Shown: piece after piece, positions 25,386 to 35,070 of the stretch
How the letters are laid out: every line of letters starts with the position of its first letter
Numbering within the stretch: the stretch's first letter is position 1
Assembly (NCBI GenBank): GCA_002722175.1
Contig: PBKU01000018.1
Location: 1-64,000, forward strand
DNA from: Magnetovibrio sp.
Lineage (GTDB): Bacteria > Pseudomonadota > Alphaproteobacteria > Rhodospirillales > Casp-alpha2
Reading direction: 5' to 3'
DNA length: 64,000 nucleotides
The notes under the pieces: generated by a model
Told to the model about the DNA's origin: nothing
Seen by the model: only the letters and a program-made list of their open reading frames with translations
Database searches by the model: none
Translations under genes and position numbers: made by a program

Positions 25386-27458
25386 CTATATTTTTCTTTT
25401 TCTGATTTTTTTGCGTGATGATTTTCTGCTTTTACTTTTTGTTTTATTTAAATAAATAGTTTTGTAGATGGGTTCTAAGAGGATCCCTCCAGTAATCGGG
25501 TTTGCTTCAATAAGGCGGACATCTATATCATCTCCAATTTGGAACTTTTGATTTGTTGAGCGCCCTACAAGTTGATGTAGATTTTCATCAAAATGAAAAT
25601 AATCTATCGTCATCGTGGAGACTGGGATAAAGCCGTCGATATTTATATCGTCAATTGCAACAAAGAGCCCAAATTTACCTACCCCGCTTATATGACCTTT
25701 AACTGTCTTCCCGATTTGGCTTTCCAAATAATGTGCTGAATATCGATCAATTGTATCTCGCTCAGCCGCAATTGCTCGGCGTTCCAGGGATGACAGATGT
25801 TCCCCAATGTTTGTGGCAAGCAATTTTTCTAATCGACTTGAACTAGTCGATTTATCTAAATATGAAATAAGGGCGTGGTGAATTAGTAAATCTGAATAAC
25901 GCCTAATCGGCGAGGTAAAGTGGCAATAACGTTCTAGTGACAAACCAAAGTGGCCAATATTATTTTTTGAATATTCAGCTTTTGATTGAGAACGGAGTAT
26001 CCAAGTCGATACTAGCTTTTTAAGTGGGGGCTTTTCTATACGGCTTAATATTTCGTTAAATATTGTGGGTGTTACACATTTGTTTTGGGAAAGTTTAATG
26101 CCTAACGTATCTAATACTTGGCTTAAGGTATGGAGCTTTTCTTTTGAAGGCTTTTCATGAATTCGATAAATACATGAAATTCCCTTTTTTTCCAATGCAT
26201 TCGCAGCTGCAATATTTGCTGTGATCATAAATTCTTCAATTAGTTTGTGAGATTCTAGGGTGGATCGAGTTTTTATTGATTGAATTCTACCATTTTCATC
26301 AAAAATTATTTTGGGTTCTGGGTGTGTTACTTCTAGAACACCCCGTTTTTTGCGATTAGACTTTAGAAGTTTGTATGCAGCGTAAATAGGGTCTATCACG
26401 CTTTTCAGTAGCTTTTTTGTAACCTTGTCAGGATTTCCATCATGGGCAGACTGTACTTGTTGGTATGTTAACCTTGCAGCTGAACGTATTAGGGTTCGTG
26501 CAAATTGATGATTTATTAGGTTTCCTTTTCTATCTATCCAAAGCTTTACGGTTAAACAAGGCCGGTCTTTTTTCGGTAACAACGAGCAGACCCCATTTGA
26601 CAGCGTTTCTGGTAACATGGGTATCACCATATCCGGCAAATACACTGAATTTCCGCGTTCATAAGCACTAATATCAAGGGCAGATCCAGGACGGACATAC
26701 CAAGAAACATCAGCTATAGCTACGAAGATTTGATACCCTCCTATATTGTCAGGATTTTTATCAACTTCTGCAAATATTGCGTCGTCAAAATCTTTAGCGT
26801 CATGGCCGTCAATGGTAATAAATGGTTTTAAACGAAGGTCTATACGTCCCTCAGGAGTTGCCGGTTTTACGTTTTTTGCTTCATTTATAGTTTCTGGTGA
26901 AAATGATGAAGGTATTGCGTATTGATGGATTGATATAAGGCCGATTTGGTTTTCAATGTTTTCAACTGGAAATTTTTCGATAACTTTAGCTGCCTTGACC
27001 CCAGACTTATGGTTGGCCAGTATTTTTACACGAACTAACTGTCCAGTTTTTGCGTCCATCGTATTAGATGGGGCAATTTCGATACAAGATTTTGATTTTT
27101 TCTCAATAGGCTGAAGAAGCCATTTATCAGGTTTTATATTTTTTATTATTCCTAATATTTCTTCCGATGAAATGTTTATGGGTCTGATGACTTTTGCTTC
27201 ATATGTATTTTTGCTAATTCTCCTTAACCGTACAAGAAATCGATCGCCAATGCGAGGCGCGTAGGTTTTTGCTGCTGGAGTAGCGAGAAATATCTCGGGC
27301 AAAGGTCCATTGTTTTTCTTACTCCAACCGGTTGGGATAGCAAGAATATCACCGTCAAGATTTTTGTGCCCAGTTTCTACAATAGTAACCTTTGGAAGGC
27401 CTCTAGGAACCTTATGCCGTTTTTTGAACTGGTTCTCAACTGATCCCATCTTTTTCAT
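25386..27458 (-). CDS. rnr: Ribonuclease R, lacking the usual N-terminal region
   Basis: A 690-residue 3'-5' exoribonuclease that degrades structured RNA. The RNB domain runs from about residue 215, with the metal-binding ITIDGHDAKDFDDAIF block, then the HYCHFTSPIRRYSDLLIH segment. A C-terminal S1 domain (IGKTVKGHISGVGKFGLFVAI) and a strongly basic tail follow. Typical RNase R begins with about 60 residues of winged-helix (HTH_12) before the cold-shock domain; here the protein starts directly at LPKVTIVETGHKNLDGDILAIP. The DNA upstream of 27458 has stops in all three minus-strand frames within about 50 bases, so the missing part is not nearby. Confidence 0.93.
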   Translation of the reverse strand: MKKMGSVENQFKKRHKVPRGLPKVTIVETGHKNLDGDILAIPTGWSKKNNGPLPEIFLATPAAKTYAPRIGDRFLVRLRRISKNTYEAKVIRPINISSEEILGIIKNIKPDKWLLQPIEKKSKSCIEIAPSNTMDAKTGQLVRVKILANHKSGVKAAKVIEKFPVENIENQIGLISIHQYAIPSSFSPETINEAKNVKPATPEGRIDLRLKPFITIDGHDAKDFDDAIFAEVDKNPDNIGGYQIFVAIADVSWYVRPGSALDISAYERGNSVYLPDMVIPMLPETLSNGVCSLLPKKDRPCLTVKLWIDRKGNLINHQFARTLIRSAARLTYQQVQSAHDGNPDKVTKKLLKSVIDPIYAAYKLLKSNRKKRGVLEVTHPEPKIIFDENGRIQSIKTRSTLESHKLIEEFMITANIAAANALEKKGISCIYRIHEKPSKEKLHTLSQVLDTLGIKLSQNKCVTPTIFNEILSRIEKPPLKKLVSTWILRSQSKAEYSKNNIGHFGLSLERYCHFTSPIRRYSDLLIHHALISYLDKSTSSSRLEKLLATNIGEHLSSLERRAIAAERDTIDRYSAHYLESQIGKTVKGHISGVGKFGLFVAIDDINIDGFIPVSTMTIDYFHFDENLHQLVGRSTNQKFQIGDDIDVRLIEANPITGGILLEPIYKTIYLNKTKSKSRKSSRKKIRKRKI

Positions 27459-27733
27459 CTTACATAGAAGCCGTTTAGGTATTCGGCTGTCTTATATCCA
27501 AACTTTAATATATGGGTAATTTTATATAGTCGCAGCTCTGTTTCGCTACCCTCGAAAATGTCAATATTTTATCTTCACTTGGAATAGTACTGTGTTTGTA
27601 TTGGTTTGCTTAAAGCATTTAAAGGTAGTGTTTTATGTAGTAACAGAAAAGCGTTGTAAGAACCAGTTCCAGAAGGGCAAAATCACGATTAGATACACAT
27701 GGTAGCACGGGTGTAAAAATGCAGTGACCATAG

Positions 27734-28699
27734 TCATTCAAAGTAGTTGGCCCGAACTGTTGCTCCGATAAAATTACAAATTATACGTTCCGCATGAACC
27801 AATGTCATATTCCCGTTATCAAGTGAAGGAGAAATTTCCACAAGGTCCATACCTAATACGCGCCCTTTATTTACTAGACCATGAATCAAAGTATAAATTT
27901 GCACCCAATTGAGCCCGCCTGGGGTTGGTGCAGTGACAGCGGGCATAATAGTTGGATCAAGGCCATCTGCATCTATTGAGAGATAATAGTTCGCATTGTT
28001 TGGGATCCGGTCAAGCGCGGCCTGCATCCCAATTTCATGTAGCTCATACGCGGTAATTATTTCAGCTCCATACTTTCTAGCGTCTTCGACTTCTTTTGAG
28101 CGGGCACTTCCAACGCCCCTCATTCCTATCTGTACGATTCTGTCAAACCAACGCATTTCTGATGCTCGCCGCATTGGACTTGAATATCCCTCTTTCACCC
28201 CGTTAATCTCGTCCCTCCAATCTAAATGGGCATCAACGTGAACCAAGGTAATTTTTTCATCGCGTTCCATTGCGCGCATAACAGGAATGGAAACACCGTG
28301 GTCTCCACCAAGTGTAATTAAAGTAGAACCAGACGCTAATATCTTTTTTGCCACTATCTCTGCTTTACGATAGTGCTCCTCATGGCTGTCCGTTTGGGCT
28401 GTAACATTCCCGTAATCCACAACCTTCACATTTCGACCATCTAATAATTCCCCTCCCAAATCCCAATCATAGTGAAACCTTGTGCGTGGTTCTTCCCACG
28501 CTGCATCTTGGGCATTTTGCCTGATAGCGTCTGGGGCGTGGCTTTGATCATTAGACATTTCATGGGGTATGTACGGTAATCCAAAAGGGATACCAAGTAT
28601 AGCGATGTCCGCATTCAAATTGTCAAGTTCGAGTTCAAGTGGAAAGCCAAGGAATGTTGAACTTGAACTCTTGGGGGTTTCAAGTAATTTGCTAGCCAA
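27734..28699 (-). CDS. speB: Agmatinase/arginase family ureohydrolase
   Basis: A 321-residue manganese hydrolase that releases urea from a guanidino compound. All six metal ligands are visible: His134 (GGDHG), Asp156, His158 and Asp160 (DAHLD), and Asp243 and Asp245 (SIDADGLDP). The start is TTG 28699 with a strong AAGGAG six bases upstream. The family includes agmatinase, guanidinobutyrase, proclavaminate amidinohydrolase and others, so the symbol is tentative. Agmatinase would make putrescine, which would fit with the two polyamine-type importers in the window. It interrupts the conserved topA-rnr spacing. Confidence 0.82.
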   Translation of the reverse strand: MASKLLETPKSSSSTFLGFPLELELDNLNADIAILGIPFGLPYIPHEMSNDQSHAPDAIRQNAQDAAWEEPRTRFHYDWDLGGELLDGRNVKVVDYGNVTAQTDSHEEHYRKAEIVAKKILASGSTLITLGGDHGVSIPVMRAMERDEKITLVHVDAHLDWRDEINGVKEGYSSPMRRASEMRWFDRIVQIGMRGVGSARSKEVEDARKYGAEIITAYELHEIGMQAALDRIPNNANYYLSIDADGLDPTIMPAVTAPTPGGLNWVQIYTLIHGLVNKGRVLGMDLVEISPSLDNGNMTLVHAERIICNFIGATVRANYFE

Positions 28700-28818
28700 T
28701 CATTACTCCTTAATTCTCAGGTTTTTGTTTTGCACGATTGTGCAAAATGCTTAATTTAGACAGCATGCAAAGCCGTTGGCAAATGTTGCCCATGATAAAT
28801 TTTCCTATAAGAACAAAT

Positions 28819-31362
28819 TTACTTTTTTGATTTTTTGGTTGCACTGTTTGTTTTTTTGTTTTTATTTTTTTTGGTTTTCAAGATTTCTAATGCAAGGTCT
28901 AAATTTACTTCCTCTCTCAGAGTTGATTTGGGGAGGGAAGCTTTTAACTGGCCGTGTTGAACATAGAGACCGTAACGACCTTCTCGGATAGTGATTGGTT
29001 TTTTATCCTTAGGGTGTATACCAATTTCTTCAGGAGGAGCCTTACGAGGCTTCTCTGCAAGAAGCGCAATCGCTCTATTTTCACCAATTGTTAACACATC
29101 GTCTTCGCCTTTAAGCGAAACGTACGTCCCGCCGGTTCTTATGAAAGGACCAAATCTTCCAATGCCGGCTGTAATTTCACCACCAGTTTCCGGATCAAAT
29201 CCAATATGGCGTGGTAAAGACAAAAAAGAGAGTGCAGTTTTGAGATCCACGTCAGACGGGTTTAATGTTTTTAATAATGAGGCCCGTTTTGGCTTTTTTT
29301 TGCCCTCTGCCTCGCCCAATTGAATATATGCGCCATAAGGCCCTTTTCGTAAAGTAACATCAAGGTTTGTCTGGGGGTCGCTACCAAGTAATTTTGGCCC
29401 GGTATCAATTGGCTCAATTCCGTTGCTACTAGAATCAAAAATAGTGAGAGGACTGGTAAAGGTGCAATTTGGATAGTTTGAGCACCCTATAAATGCGCCA
29501 CTTGCTGATCTGGCGCTGCTTATTATTTTAAGGATGCCATCACCACAGGCCAAACAACTGCGAGGATTTGAGCCGTCTGATCGCTCTGGAAAAAAATGCG
29601 GTCCAAGGGTTTCATTGATAACATCAAGTACCTCTGTAATACGTAGTTCTTTGGTTTGTTCCAACGCTTTTGAGAGTTCGGCCCAAAAATCTCTAAGGAC
29701 AGCTTTCCAATTAAGTTTTCCGCCAGAGATTTCATCGAGTTCTTTTTCAAGATCAGCTGTATATCCGTATTCAACATAGCGGGAGAAAAAATTCTCCAGG
29801 AAAGTAGTTACAAGGCGCCCCCGGTCTTCAGGTTCGACCTTGCGTTTTTCCAGTCTTACATATTTGTGGTCTTGTAGTCTAGATAGTGTCGTGTGGTAGG
29901 TTGAAGGGCGTCCAATTCCTAATTCTTCAAGTTTTTTAACTAAACTTCCTTCGGTATAACGAGGAGGGGGTTGCGTGAAGTGCTGATTTGGAATGGCCTC
30001 TAATAAACTGACGGCCTCATCTTCCTTAATTACCGGTAACATTTTCCTTTTTTCGTCTTTTGTCCTTTCATCTGCTTCGCGATCGATTTTTTGATAGCCA
30101 TCAAAAATTATTCTAGATCCAGAAGCAGCTAGGACGATTTGTTTGCCTTCAGTCGATAAGGTAACTGTCATTTGGTCAACGATAGTTGATTCCATTTGAC
30201 TGGCAATTGTTTGTTCCCAAATGAGGCTATATAATCTGTACTGGTCCTCATTAAGATTAAGCTTAACGTCCTTAGGCCGCAGAGAAAGATCAGTTGGCCG
30301 GATTGCCTCGTGAGCTTCCTGTGCGTTTTTTGCCTTTGTTTTGTATAGTCTTGGACTAGAAGGTAGGTATCGTTTTCCAAAGTCTGTCAAAATTATATGG
30401 CGGCACGATGACAAGGCTTCTTTGGCGATCTGAACACCGTCTGTCCGCATGTATGTAATCAGACCAGTAAGTTCGCCATTAATCGAGACACCTTGATAAA
30501 GACTTTGCGCCACTTGCATTGTCCTCCGTGCTCGAAAGAACAGTTTGCTAGCAGCCTTCTGTTGCAATGTCGATGTTGTGAAAGGCGGTTTGGGGTTCTG
30601 TTTAGTAGTTTTTCTTATGATAGACGTTACAGAAAAAGAATTAACCTTTACAGAATCAACTGCTGCTGACGCTAATTTCTCCGAACTGAGATCTTTTTTC
30701 CCAAGTTTCTTGCCATCTAGAACCTTTAATTCAGCTTCAAATTGCTCTTTGCGTTGTGTCTCGAACAGTCCTGCAATTGACCAGTACTCTTCCTGAAAAA
30801 AGGATTCGATTTCTGCTTCGCGTTCACAGATTAATTTTAGAGCGACAGATTGAACACGTCCGGCAGATTTGGTGCCAGGCAATTTTCGCCAAAGTAACGG
30901 TGACAAGCAAAACCCAATAAGATAGTCCAAAGCATTACGGGCCAGGTAAGCATCAACTAGTTCTGAATTTATTTCACGGGGGTTTTTGAATGCAGCTAAA
31001 ACTGAGTTCTTGGTAATCTCGTTAAAGACAACGCGCTGTACACTAATTCCCTTCAAAGCATCCTTTTCTTCCAGAGCATCACGGACGTGCCATGAAATCG
31101 CCTCACCCTCCCTATCGGGGTCAGTCGCTAAAAAGAGGCATTTTGCATTTTTTACAGCTTTTGCAATTTCATCAATTTGTTTTTGAGACTTAAGATCAAT
31201 TTCCCAGTCCATTGCAAAGTCATCATCTGGGCGGACAGATCCATCTTTTTTCGGCAGATTACGGATATGACCGATTGTCGCTAGCACAGTGTATCCTGGC
31301 CCTAGATATTTATTTATTGTCTTGGCTTTTGCCGGTGATTCGACGACGACTACGTCGGTCAT
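28819..31362 (-). CDS. topA: DNA topoisomerase I
   Basis: An 847-residue type IA topoisomerase that relaxes negative supercoils. The Toprim domain opens VVVESPAKAKTINKYLG and has the DPDREGE acidic cluster; the active-site Tyr304 lies in GLITYMRTDG. The C-terminal region contains one four-Cys zinc ribbon (CLACG...CSNYPNCTF) followed by repeated GPYGAYIQLG/GRFGPFIRTG/GRYGLYVQHG modules and a Lys-rich tail. The length is typical for alphaproteobacteria. It lies downstream of emrB-emrA; in related genomes dprA usually occupies the upstream position. Confidence 0.97.
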   Translation of the reverse strand: MTDVVVVESPAKAKTINKYLGPGYTVLATIGHIRNLPKKDGSVRPDDDFAMDWEIDLKSQKQIDEIAKAVKNAKCLFLATDPDREGEAISWHVRDALEEKDALKGISVQRVVFNEITKNSVLAAFKNPREINSELVDAYLARNALDYLIGFCLSPLLWRKLPGTKSAGRVQSVALKLICEREAEIESFFQEEYWSIAGLFETQRKEQFEAELKVLDGKKLGKKDLSSEKLASAAVDSVKVNSFSVTSIIRKTTKQNPKPPFTTSTLQQKAASKLFFRARRTMQVAQSLYQGVSINGELTGLITYMRTDGVQIAKEALSSCRHIILTDFGKRYLPSSPRLYKTKAKNAQEAHEAIRPTDLSLRPKDVKLNLNEDQYRLYSLIWEQTIASQMESTIVDQMTVTLSTEGKQIVLAASGSRIIFDGYQKIDREADERTKDEKRKMLPVIKEDEAVSLLEAIPNQHFTQPPPRYTEGSLVKKLEELGIGRPSTYHTTLSRLQDHKYVRLEKRKVEPEDRGRLVTTFLENFFSRYVEYGYTADLEKELDEISGGKLNWKAVLRDFWAELSKALEQTKELRITEVLDVINETLGPHFFPERSDGSNPRSCLACGDGILKIISSARSASGAFIGCSNYPNCTFTSPLTIFDSSSNGIEPIDTGPKLLGSDPQTNLDVTLRKGPYGAYIQLGEAEGKKKPKRASLLKTLNPSDVDLKTALSFLSLPRHIGFDPETGGEITAGIGRFGPFIRTGGTYVSLKGEDDVLTIGENRAIALLAEKPRKAPPEEIGIHPKDKKPITIREGRYGLYVQHGQLKASLPKSTLREEVNLDLALEILKTKKNKNKKTNSATKKSKK

Positions 31363-31627
31363 GAAATCTCCAAAATCTTATTATGTACGACTCTACTTCA
31401 AAAGATATATTGTTTAAAGGTTGGAGAATTGGCGAAAAAATAGGTCCCCGTCAATACTTTACAACAATTTTCTTCAGGAAAATAAAAAAGGATATCTCAT
31501 TTTTTCTCTTTCCCGACAACTTTCCATCTTATTTTGATAACTGTTATTCAAGAGAAAAAGCAACAACTTTAATAAATTAATAGTGTAGGTTTTTGTAGGG
31601 ATTAAATTTCTTTTCTTAACTACACAT

Positions 31628-33187
31628 TTACTTCCGTGCTGCCTTTCCAAGCAGAAGCGCTGGTATTATTGCTATACAGAATACGAAGGAAATTAAAAGA
31701 AAAGAGTCTTGGAAGCCAAAGGCTCTACCTTGGTAGTAGACAATCTCGCCAAGATATTGCAGGGCGCCGGACATTTGGCTATCGGCAGCGATACCTTCAA
31801 TCTTCAGAAGCTCCATGATGCTCTGAAGGACTGAGCGACTTGAGCTGTTCGAAGAGGTTTGGGAAGAAATTATCTGGTCGACATGATATGCAGTTTGCAT
31901 CTCTATAACAACGGACGTAACTGCTACGCCAGTTGCTCCTCCCAGTTGTCGGATAAAAATGTATGTTCCCGCAGCTTTATTTAATTTATCTGTTGTCGTA
32001 GAGCTCATTGCTACCTTGCCCATATTAGGCATTACTAGGCCGATGGCCCCCCTACTCATTAGGGCATAAGCTGCCATTGACCAATAAGGAGTATTCACAT
32101 CTGCACTAGACATCAAAAAGGCAGCAGTCGCGAAGATCATGCAACCCAGTATTATGGGTTGATAGGAGGGAATATAATCACTTAGGCGTCCTGATAACGG
32201 TATTAAGCTCACGAGAAGTATACCGGCAGGTACAAGAACAAGACCAGCACGTGTTGGCGTGTACCCTTGAATGGTTTGCACGAATAAAGGGATAGCATAG
32301 TTAGTAGCAAAATTGCCTGCTCCAAATGCAAAAGCAATAAGCATTGCTGAAGTAAATTGAGAATTTAGAAAAAGTGTTGGATCTAGGATTGGGTTTCTCG
32401 ATTTGAGCTGCGAGTAGATGAAGGCAGATGATGAAGCAAGGGCTGCAAGCAAAAAAAGTAAGGTCCAATCAGAATTCCATCCCCACCGTTGGCCATTTCC
32501 AATGACGCTAATAAAAAATAGAATCGCCAAGGCAACTAGTGTATAACCGACCCAATCGAAATCAGGTGTAGTTTTATTTAGCTTTTTTGATGGCATAAAA
32601 GCTAATCCGAAGCAAAGTGCAATGAAAACAAGTGGTAAAACTACTAAGAATATGTGTCTCCAGGTTAACGCATCTATGGCGAGGCCCCCGATCCACGGCC
32701 CAAAGCTTGGGGCCAGTGTAACCCCCATCCCGTACATTCCTACGGCGAAGCCGCGTCGGTTGGCAGGAAACACTGTTATGATAGTAGCTAAGACTAGTGG
32801 TTGAATAATGCCGGCAGAAAAGCCTTGCAAAATCCTACCTGCAACTAGCATCTCTATATTAAGGCTCGAGGCACATACGAAAGCTCCTAAAGAAAAAATG
32901 CTTAAAGCAGTGCAAAAAACTAGTTTCTGCCCAAATGCTTCTATCATCCAGTTATTTAGGAGTTGGCTGGCAACCATCGTTGCTAAGAACGAAGTTGCTG
33001 CCCATTGTGCTATATGTTGGCCTATGCCGAAAGCACCCATAATACTTGGGATAGCTACATTTACCATTGTTGCAGATAGAACCATAGTCATAGACCCGAT
33101 CAAGCCCCCAATGGTCACGAGCCATTTGTATTTTCTACCGTAACGAGAAAATAATATTTCAATTTCTGGGTTGTTATTTGGTGGCAA
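31628..33187 (-). CDS. emrB: MFS drug efflux transporter, DHA2/EmrB family
   Basis: A 519-residue inner-membrane drug/proton antiporter with about 14 transmembrane helices. The family motif C-like segment GVTLAPSFGPWIGG and motif A-like GRLSDYIPSY are visible, along with the first-helix TMVNVAIPSIMGAFG typical of DHA2 proteins. The start is TTG 33187, which overlaps the end of the membrane-fusion gene by 14 bases; no ATG fits. With EmrA and an outer-membrane channel such as TolC it would expel hydrophobic drugs or other toxic compounds. The substrate is unknown. Confidence 0.92.
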   Translation of the reverse strand: MPPNNNPEIEILFSRYGRKYKWLVTIGGLIGSMTMVLSATMVNVAIPSIMGAFGIGQHIAQWAATSFLATMVASQLLNNWMIEAFGQKLVFCTALSIFSLGAFVCASSLNIEMLVAGRILQGFSAGIIQPLVLATIITVFPANRRGFAVGMYGMGVTLAPSFGPWIGGLAIDALTWRHIFLVVLPLVFIALCFGLAFMPSKKLNKTTPDFDWVGYTLVALAILFFISVIGNGQRWGWNSDWTLLFLLAALASSSAFIYSQLKSRNPILDPTLFLNSQFTSAMLIAFAFGAGNFATNYAIPLFVQTIQGYTPTRAGLVLVPAGILLVSLIPLSGRLSDYIPSYQPIILGCMIFATAAFLMSSADVNTPYWSMAAYALMSRGAIGLVMPNMGKVAMSSTTTDKLNKAAGTYIFIRQLGGATGVAVTSVVIEMQTAYHVDQIISSQTSSNSSSRSVLQSIMELLKIEGIAADSQMSGALQYLGEIVYYQGRAFGFQDSFLLISFVFCIAIIPALLLGKAARK

Positions 33188-34313
33188 TCTTGATCTCAGT
33201 CATCATTCCTGGTCGCAGGCGACCTTCACGTTGAGCTATAGTGATACGAATAGGAATACGTTGGGTAATTTTTGTAAAGTTTCCGCTTGGGTTAGGGCTT
33301 GGTATTAATGCAAAAGCACTAGTAGCTGTATTTCCTATAGTTTCAAGTATTCCGACGAACACTTCATCCGGATAGGCGTCAACCGTGACCTCTACCTGTT
33401 GGCCAATTTTTAAGCGTCGCACAGAGGTTTCTTTAATGTTAGCTTCAATCCAGATTTCTTCTGGATTGTGGAGTAGCAAAAGGCGTTGGCCGGGGTTAAT
33501 GAATTCACCAACCTCAATAAAGGTTTTATCAATTACTCCATTTATTAAGCTTTTAATTTTACGATCTTCAAAGTCTAACAAATTTCTGGCGATTTTTGCC
33601 TTTATTTCTGTTTCTTTATTAAACAAGACAAGTATGTCCGCAGCAAGAATATCCAGTTTTGATTGCTCAGCTGCAACTTCCTTCACTTTTGTTCTGCTAG
33701 CTTTAAGATTAGCCAGGGCAATTTGATGTTCCCGTTTAATACGTTGCAATTTTGTTTCAGTTTGGTCGAGTTGGCGGCGGGATATGACTTTTTGTTGGTA
33801 GAGAGTTTTGGTTCTTTCTAAATCGCGGCGTATTAGTTCTAATTGGGGCTTTAGACTGGAAACTATTACTTGGGCTGCATTTAATTTTGATTTTTCTGAG
33901 GCAAGACGACTCTCATTCTGGTTTTTTACTAAATTACTTTCAGCTTCGATCCGTTTTTTCTGTGCGTGGATTGCACCTAACTGAGCTTCAAGTTCCGCGT
34001 TAAAGAGATTTGTGTTCCGAGAATCGATGTTTACCAGTGTATCCCCGATCTTAACTTTCTGGCCTTGATTAACCAGTACGTTTGTTACCCGTCCTGCCAC
34101 CCGGCTCGAGACAGTTATTAACTTTGCGTTGATTCGGGCATCAGTCTCAAAAACGTGGGTTGTTCGATCCTTAAATTCGTAATACCCAAAAAAACCAAAG
34201 GCCACAACAAGCACGATTAACATGAGTATTGTTAAAAAACGGTGCCGATCATTGCCGTTTTCTTTCTGAACCTCTTTTTCTTTTGACTCGCTTGACTTTT
34301 CGCTTGTTGGCAT
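33174..34313 (-). CDS. emrA: HlyD/EmrA family membrane fusion protein
   Basis: A 379-residue periplasmic adaptor. A cytoplasmic charged N-terminus is followed by one membrane helix (about residues 25-45), a lipoyl half-domain (ARINAKLITVSSRVAGRVTNVLVNQGQKVKIGDTL), a long alpha-helical hairpin (about 105-235) and the second half-domain with beta-barrel (FIEVGEFINPGQRLLLLHNPEEIWIEANIKET). This is the EmrA arrangement that bridges an MFS pump to an outer-membrane channel. It overlaps emrB by 14 bases, showing coupled expression. It lies 23 bases after plsY on the same strand. Confidence 0.93.
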   Translation of the reverse strand: MPTSEKSSESKEKEVQKENGNDRHRFLTILMLIVLVVAFGFFGYYEFKDRTTHVFETDARINAKLITVSSRVAGRVTNVLVNQGQKVKIGDTLVNIDSRNTNLFNAELEAQLGAIHAQKKRIEAESNLVKNQNESRLASEKSKLNAAQVIVSSLKPQLELIRRDLERTKTLYQQKVISRRQLDQTETKLQRIKREHQIALANLKASRTKVKEVAAEQSKLDILAADILVLFNKETEIKAKIARNLLDFEDRKIKSLINGVIDKTFIEVGEFINPGQRLLLLHNPEEIWIEANIKETSVRRLKIGQQVEVTVDAYPDEVFVGILETIGNTATSAFALIPSPNPSGNFTKITQRIPIRITIAQREGRLRPGMMTEIKIATK

Positions 34314-34336
34314 GCGTTTCCCCTATCGATTAGCAA

Positions 34337-34942
34337 TTATTCATAATCTTTTTTTGGGAAAAGTTTAGGTTCTTTACCGGTGGCAAGACGTTTAATATTT
34401 CCAGAGTGACGAAAGAAGGATAAGGCTACAAGTATAAGCGGAATCCAAAGAGCACCATATTTTTCAAGCCAGCAAAAATAAAGAGGAGGAAGTGACAATG
34501 AAACTAACGCGGCTAACGAAGAGTACCGGAATGTAACAGCAACAAGCATCCATGCGACACACGTGGCGATACCGACAGGCCAGAATGCAGCAAGGTAGAT
34601 CCCAATCGTTGTTGCGACCCCTTTTCCCCCTTTAAATTTCAACCAGATTGGGAAATTGTGCCCAAAAACCGCACTAGCTCCAGCTACAAGTCCGAATTCA
34701 AGGTTTGAATTAGCTGAAAAAAGCAGGACGGGCGCACTTCCCTTGAGAATATCAAAAAATAGTGTAAAGACGGCAAGAAATTTTTGACCAGTGCGAAGTA
34801 CATTCGTTGCTCCAATATTACCGGATCCGATTTTTCTTATATCCCCGAGGCCAGCAGCTCTTGTGATAATCAGCCCAAATGGCACTGAACCAATTAAGTA
34901 ACCAATTACTAGAGGGAAAAGATATTCATAGCTTTGAAACAT
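34337..34942 (-). CDS. plsY: Glycerol-3-phosphate acyltransferase PlsY
   Basis: A multi-pass inner-membrane enzyme of about 201 residues that transfers the acyl group from acyl-phosphate to glycerol-3-phosphate, the first step of phospholipid synthesis. The three conserved cytoplasmic motifs are visible: IGYLIGSVPFGLIITR with IRKIGSGNIGATNVLR, KGGKGVATTIG, and the RHSGNIKRL block near the C-terminus. I chose ATG 34942 because it places the first helix just after the start; an in-frame extension reaches 34993. It lies between pyrC and emrA on the minus strand. Confidence 0.96.
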   Translation of the reverse strand: MFQSYEYLFPLVIGYLIGSVPFGLIITRAAGLGDIRKIGSGNIGATNVLRTGQKFLAVFTLFFDILKGSAPVLLFSANSNLEFGLVAGASAVFGHNFPIWLKFKGGKGVATTIGIYLAAFWPVGIATCVAWMLVAVTFRYSSLAALVSLSLPPLYFCWLEKYGALWIPLILVALSFFRHSGNIKRLATGKEPKLFPKKDYE

Positions 34943-35070
34943 TTTTAAGCCAGATGTTAGTTTCACTACTCTTGATTTATTAACTATGAGCAATCGATAA
35001 AATATGTTGGGTAAAGATTAGGGTTATTGATTTTTTTACTCTTTTAAACATTAGAGCAGAATGTTGTGGT

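Noticed and set aside
31383-31580. Plus-strand ORF of 65 codons between topA and emrB
   Set aside because: It has low-complexity, Phe-rich content, no ribosome-binding site, and no similarity to DprA.
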